Origin: Onchocerca lupi
Taxonomy: Eukaryota > Nematoda > Chromadorea > Rhabditida > Onchocercidae
Direction of reading: 5' to 3'
NCBI GenBank assembly: GCA_028564675.1
Contig: JAOVVO010000437.1
Coordinates: forward strand, 1 to 64,000
DNA length: 64,000 nt
Shown here: positions 60,901 to 64,000 of the stretch, piece after piece
How positions within the stretch are numbered: the stretch's first letter is position 1
Layout: each line of letters starts with the position of its first letter
The notes under the pieces: generated by a model
The model's input: only the letters and a program-made list of their open reading frames with translations
Told to the model about the DNA's origin: nothing
The model's database searches: none
Translations under genes and position numbers: made by a program

Positions 60901-63900
60901 CAAATTTTTTGCAACAAATATGAAATTCTAGAGATTTAAATTTCTTTCAAATGTCAAGATTTCTCTTGTCAACTTAGTTTTAAAATCGTCGGAGAGATTC
61001 GCTTGATGGAAAAACCTAACTTTTTGGTTTTTTTTTTGCCCCATTTCAGGCTTTAAAGATGATGGCAAATATTAGCGGTTTTCGATATCCATTGAAGAAA
61101 CTCAACTTGATGGCATCATTTTTACCCGTTTACGGCCTTGAAAATTTTGGCCTTATCATATTGGATGAACGATTTGTAGCCTATCCCAAATACCGCTTGG
61201 CTCATACCATTCTTGCACATGAAGTTGCCCAGCAATGGATTGGCAATGTTGTTACAATTAAAAATTGGAAAGAAATGTGCTTGCAGGTTAATTTATCTTT
61301 TTCATTTAATTTTCATCTCTTTTCAGGCTAAAATTCCAGCAAAAAATATCAGAATGAAATTTGTAATCGAAAATAAAAATTTGAAATCTAAAATTCATTG
61401 AATTAGAAATTTGGAATCCTAACTCGTTATGGTATGCGTAAGCAGAAAATGTGAGACAAAGTTAAAATATGACAGAACATATTCACAGAAATTTCAAGTT
61501 GACTAAGTTGACTAAGCTTGTTGGTTGACTAAGATTATAGGACTTGAATTCCGAGATAAATTTATCAATGAAAAGATAAAACAAAATGATCTGATAATTG
61601 ATATTGTAATATCATGAGCTTTTCTTCGGATAGAGCGTTTGTTCAATTATCAACAAATGCAAACACGTTAATGGATTATTTATTCACTTATTATGAGTAT
61701 GATATTTACTTACCTGTTTATTTACCGAATTTTTCCATCTCCAACAAATCAAATTTTCAAAATAAAAACTTAGTTTTCCCTCGCTTGTTAATAAAAATAT
61801 CACAAGTTTTTATTTATATCAGTTTTTAATCTGAGATCAATCAGTTTAAATCTTAAATATCTTCTTTCCTTTTTTGTCATTCATTTGCAAGAAAAGAAAT
61901 CAATCATAATGATTCATTTATTTTTCTAGATCAAACTTTTCTTAATTTTATACATAATAGGACGTTATGTGTCATGCAAGAATTCTAGTATAACTCAAGC
62001 ATTCCTTCATACTTATTTGACAAATTTGTCAAAAGATGAGATTAACTTTACCGGAGATTCAATGCCGTAATTATATCAGCTTATCAGCTGATCACTAGAT
62101 TAGGCAGATGGACGAGTGCCATTGAGGGATGTTCATTTATCAATCAAAGAGGAAGTGATGGTGACAAGAAATAAACTGATTTTTGTTTGAATACATTAGA
62201 AGATATTCATAAAAATAGAAGTGGTCAATGGCACTAGAAGAGTCATTTGTTTGGAGAATTGCTTTTAGAAAATGCCGAACTGATAGAAGCAACTGTTTTG
62301 AGCTGATAAATTACTATACTATAAGAGAAATACCTATTTGATTGGAAATTGTGTCAAAAGGTCACTAGGAGTAGAGAGAAAAAAAGATCACTAGAAAATT
62401 ATTTATTGAATTTTTCTTAGATGTTATTGATTCTTTATAGAAATTCTGGTGAATCCTAAAATTTTATCCAACATTTTTAGAAAATACTGAAAATATTCAG
62501 TAGGCCTAAATAAATTTATGAAGCAAAAAATGTAATAGAAATTGTTAATGACAAGTTACGAAGTCTTTATTGATGCACATTTTTAAATACACTAAAATAC
62601 GTCGATTAGTCTAATTGCAAATATATGGTAATTTTTCTTCATTTTGAACTTTCACACAGTATTTTTGAATACCTTCAAATGTGAATGAAAATCAGAATTA
62701 CTACTTCACTTTAAGCAAGAGAATTGTGAATTTACCTAAATTCTTCAAAAAAAAAAAAAATAAATAAATAAATAAAAAATAAAAAAATAAAAAAAAAATA
62801 AAAAAATAAAAAATAAATTTCACAATGTTCAACAAAAAGAAAATTGTTGAACAAAATTCGCTTCGTTTGGATAATTTAAAAACTAAGGGTTAAATTTGCG
62901 GTGCGATTAATTCATCGATGAATAGATATAACAAAAAGAGCTAATGAGAAAGTAGATAGAAATTGGATAGGTAAAATAAATCATCGTCCGATTTCATTTC
63001 GTAGTTATGTTGAAATTTTTAATTGAAAATATGATACAGAGAGATGCAAGTAGGAAGTGAATTTTGAAAATTTCAAACAAAATGAAATTGCAAAATTGAA
63101 AGTGGAAATCCGCTTACTCATTGTTTGTAGAGAATTTTGCTAAACATTAAAAATTAATTACTGCAGAAAATTTCTGGAGAAAATTTTATTTCTCTAAAAA
63201 ATTCAATCAAATTTTGCAACCAGCATGATTAATCCAAACTTAAAAGTTTTTTGTTAGAAATTTTATAGCTTCGGAAAATAAGAGAAAGAAAAGATCTTCA
63301 GAAAGTTCTAAGAAAAAATGCTGATATCCCAAATATCATATTACCGATTACTGTCGTGATGATTCACCACTGTGCCAACACCTGTGTTTGACCTTTCACC
63401 CTGATGCTTTCCAAGTCCAGAAACCAGATGCACAACAGGGGTAGTAGAGCAACAGTCGCAACTTACTGGAATAAGTTCATAGGGAAGAAGTGAATTATTT
63501 CGTTTTTTTTTCTGCTTCACAAGAATAGAAATAAATAATAAACAAATAAATAAGTAAACAAATTATGCAATGAAATTCAAGTTCAAATTTAAATGTAAAA
63601 AACAAAATTGTCATGCATGAGTATGAGTAAATGAAACTATCATAACTATGAGAAAGCGAGTATATAAGATAATTTCTTGCTTCCTTAGGATTTTAATTTC
63701 AGTTTAGAATTCAAAAATAGAAAAAATCCATTATCATTTTTGGATTCTAAATTCTATACTTAATTCAAAATCCTTTTCTTAAATATAGTATAATTTTCCT
63801 TCACTTCTTGCGATGACGATATTATCTGACAGATGGAGCGGAATTTTTAAAACAAATTAAATCAAAGTACGAATTCTAAAATATATTTCAGGAAGGATTA

Positions 63901-64000
63901 AGTACTTATTTGGAATGGATAATCACAAAATCATTAGATAATTCGACGGAAGTAGACGAACTAATTGGTGAAAAGCGTCGTGAAGGTATTTTGAAAGATA
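57958..64000 (+). CDS. type II membrane M1 aminopeptidase-like protein, zinc motif altered (partial)
   Basis: M1 peptidases trim N-terminal residues from peptides at the cell surface. Exons: 57958-58260, 58442-58563, 59375-59510, 59895-59994, 60079-60256, 60413-60538, 60668-60896, 61050-61286, 63892-64000; phases agree and the gene runs past the window, 513 codons so far. A short cytoplasmic tail is followed by a membrane segment at residues about 45-66. The first M1 beta domain follows (GWRPKHYELNITIN, FQLRNARSVFPCFDLP, LKATMKM). The GAMEN exopeptidase motif is YGLEN (about 426-430). The zinc motif HExxH reads HEVAQ (455-459), so the second His ligand is Gln. The third ligand is kept: LQEGLSTYLEW at the last exon. 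A catalytically dead, adhesion- or binding-type relative is likely. The start at 57958 is uncertain because the frame stays open some 80 bases upstream. Confidence 0.85.
62748..62818. repeat. poly-A / AAAT-type microsatellite
   Basis: A run of about 15 A followed by TAAATAAATAAATAAA and AAAAAAT units. Confidence 0.95.
63346..63444 (+). other. short Cys-containing open frame inside the intron
   Basis: Thirty-two codons and a stop, including DYCRDDSPLCQHLCLTFHPD. The C..C..C spacing and QHLCL word recall LDL-receptor-type EGF modules. No acceptor directly precedes it. It may be an exon fragment of another gene, a pseudoexon or chance; the lower A+T content makes chance less likely. Confidence 0.2.

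Larger units (their letters stand above)
61287..63891 (+). other. 2.6 kb intron of the aminopeptidase-like gene
   Basis: It separates the HEVAQ exon from the exon with the third zinc-ligand Glu. It is A+T-rich with an A/AAAT microsatellite (62748-62818) and a short coding-like island with Cys residues (63346-63444). No other supported gene. Confidence 0.7.

Noticed and set aside
1..64000. CRISPR arrays, bacterial operons, rRNA genes
   Set aside because: None is visible; the tandem repeats lack unique spacers and the genes are intron-split eukaryotic genes.

Overview
The window looks like one contig of an A+T-rich nematode genome. Genes are split into many short exons with canonical GT..AG borders, 3' splice sites are mostly TTTCAG-like, and several start codons lie 3 to 20 bases after such a site with no coding exon upstream, as expected for spliced-leader (SL) trans-splicing. 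The protein set (CTR9, CLP1, a nematode-type GABA-receptor-like channel, M1 peptidase) fits. A filaria-like clade III nematode is my inference; the species cannot be read from the sequence.

Layout. 1-12.5 kb: two coding exons of an unidentified Ser/Thr-rich protein (1409-1621, 6037-6215) in long A+T-rich DNA with tandem repeats. 12.5-13.7 kb, + strand: a two-exon homeobox gene with a NOT-like homeodomain. 14.5-24.0 kb, - strand: CTR9 (Paf1 complex), rebuilt as 22 in-frame coding exons for 1159 residues; its 1.5 kb first intron holds a whole uninterrupted gene on the same strand for a CINP (CDK2-interacting protein) homologue. 24.0-25.7 kb: divergent promoter region with a relic of a Helitron-related element and a 36-bp minisatellite. 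25.7-30.1 kb, +: CLP1 RNA 5'-kinase, 10 exons, 436 residues. 32.3-36.2 kb, +: mitochondrial-type acyl-CoA dehydrogenase, 9 exons, 397 residues. 41.3-47.6 kb, +: a Cys-loop GABA-A-type anion channel subunit, 14 exons, 467 residues. 49.2-51.0 kb: a decayed Helitron with Pif1-type helicase. 53.5-54.9 kb, +: an RPAIN (RPA-interacting protein) homologue whose last exon is partly duplicated in tandem. 55.5-55.9 kb, -: a probable two-exon small gene of unknown function. 57.9-64.0 kb, +: 5' part of a type II membrane M1 aminopeptidase-like protein whose zinc motif HExxH reads HEVAQ.

Functional reading. CTR9, CLP1, CINP and RPAIN are housekeeping nuclear factors (transcription elongation, RNA 3'-end/tRNA processing, DNA replication and checkpoint); CTR9 and CLP1 are divergently arranged with 1.7 kb between start codons. 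The homeobox gene, channel and peptidase-like gene have longer non-coding flanks, as expected for cell-type-restricted genes. Most unusual are the CINP gene nested in CTR9 intron 1, the zinc-ligand loss in the peptidase, the RPAIN exon duplication, and the small unassigned gene at 55.5-55.9 kb. All exon structures were assembled by eye from splice signals, reading phase and remembered family similarity; none was tested by alignment.
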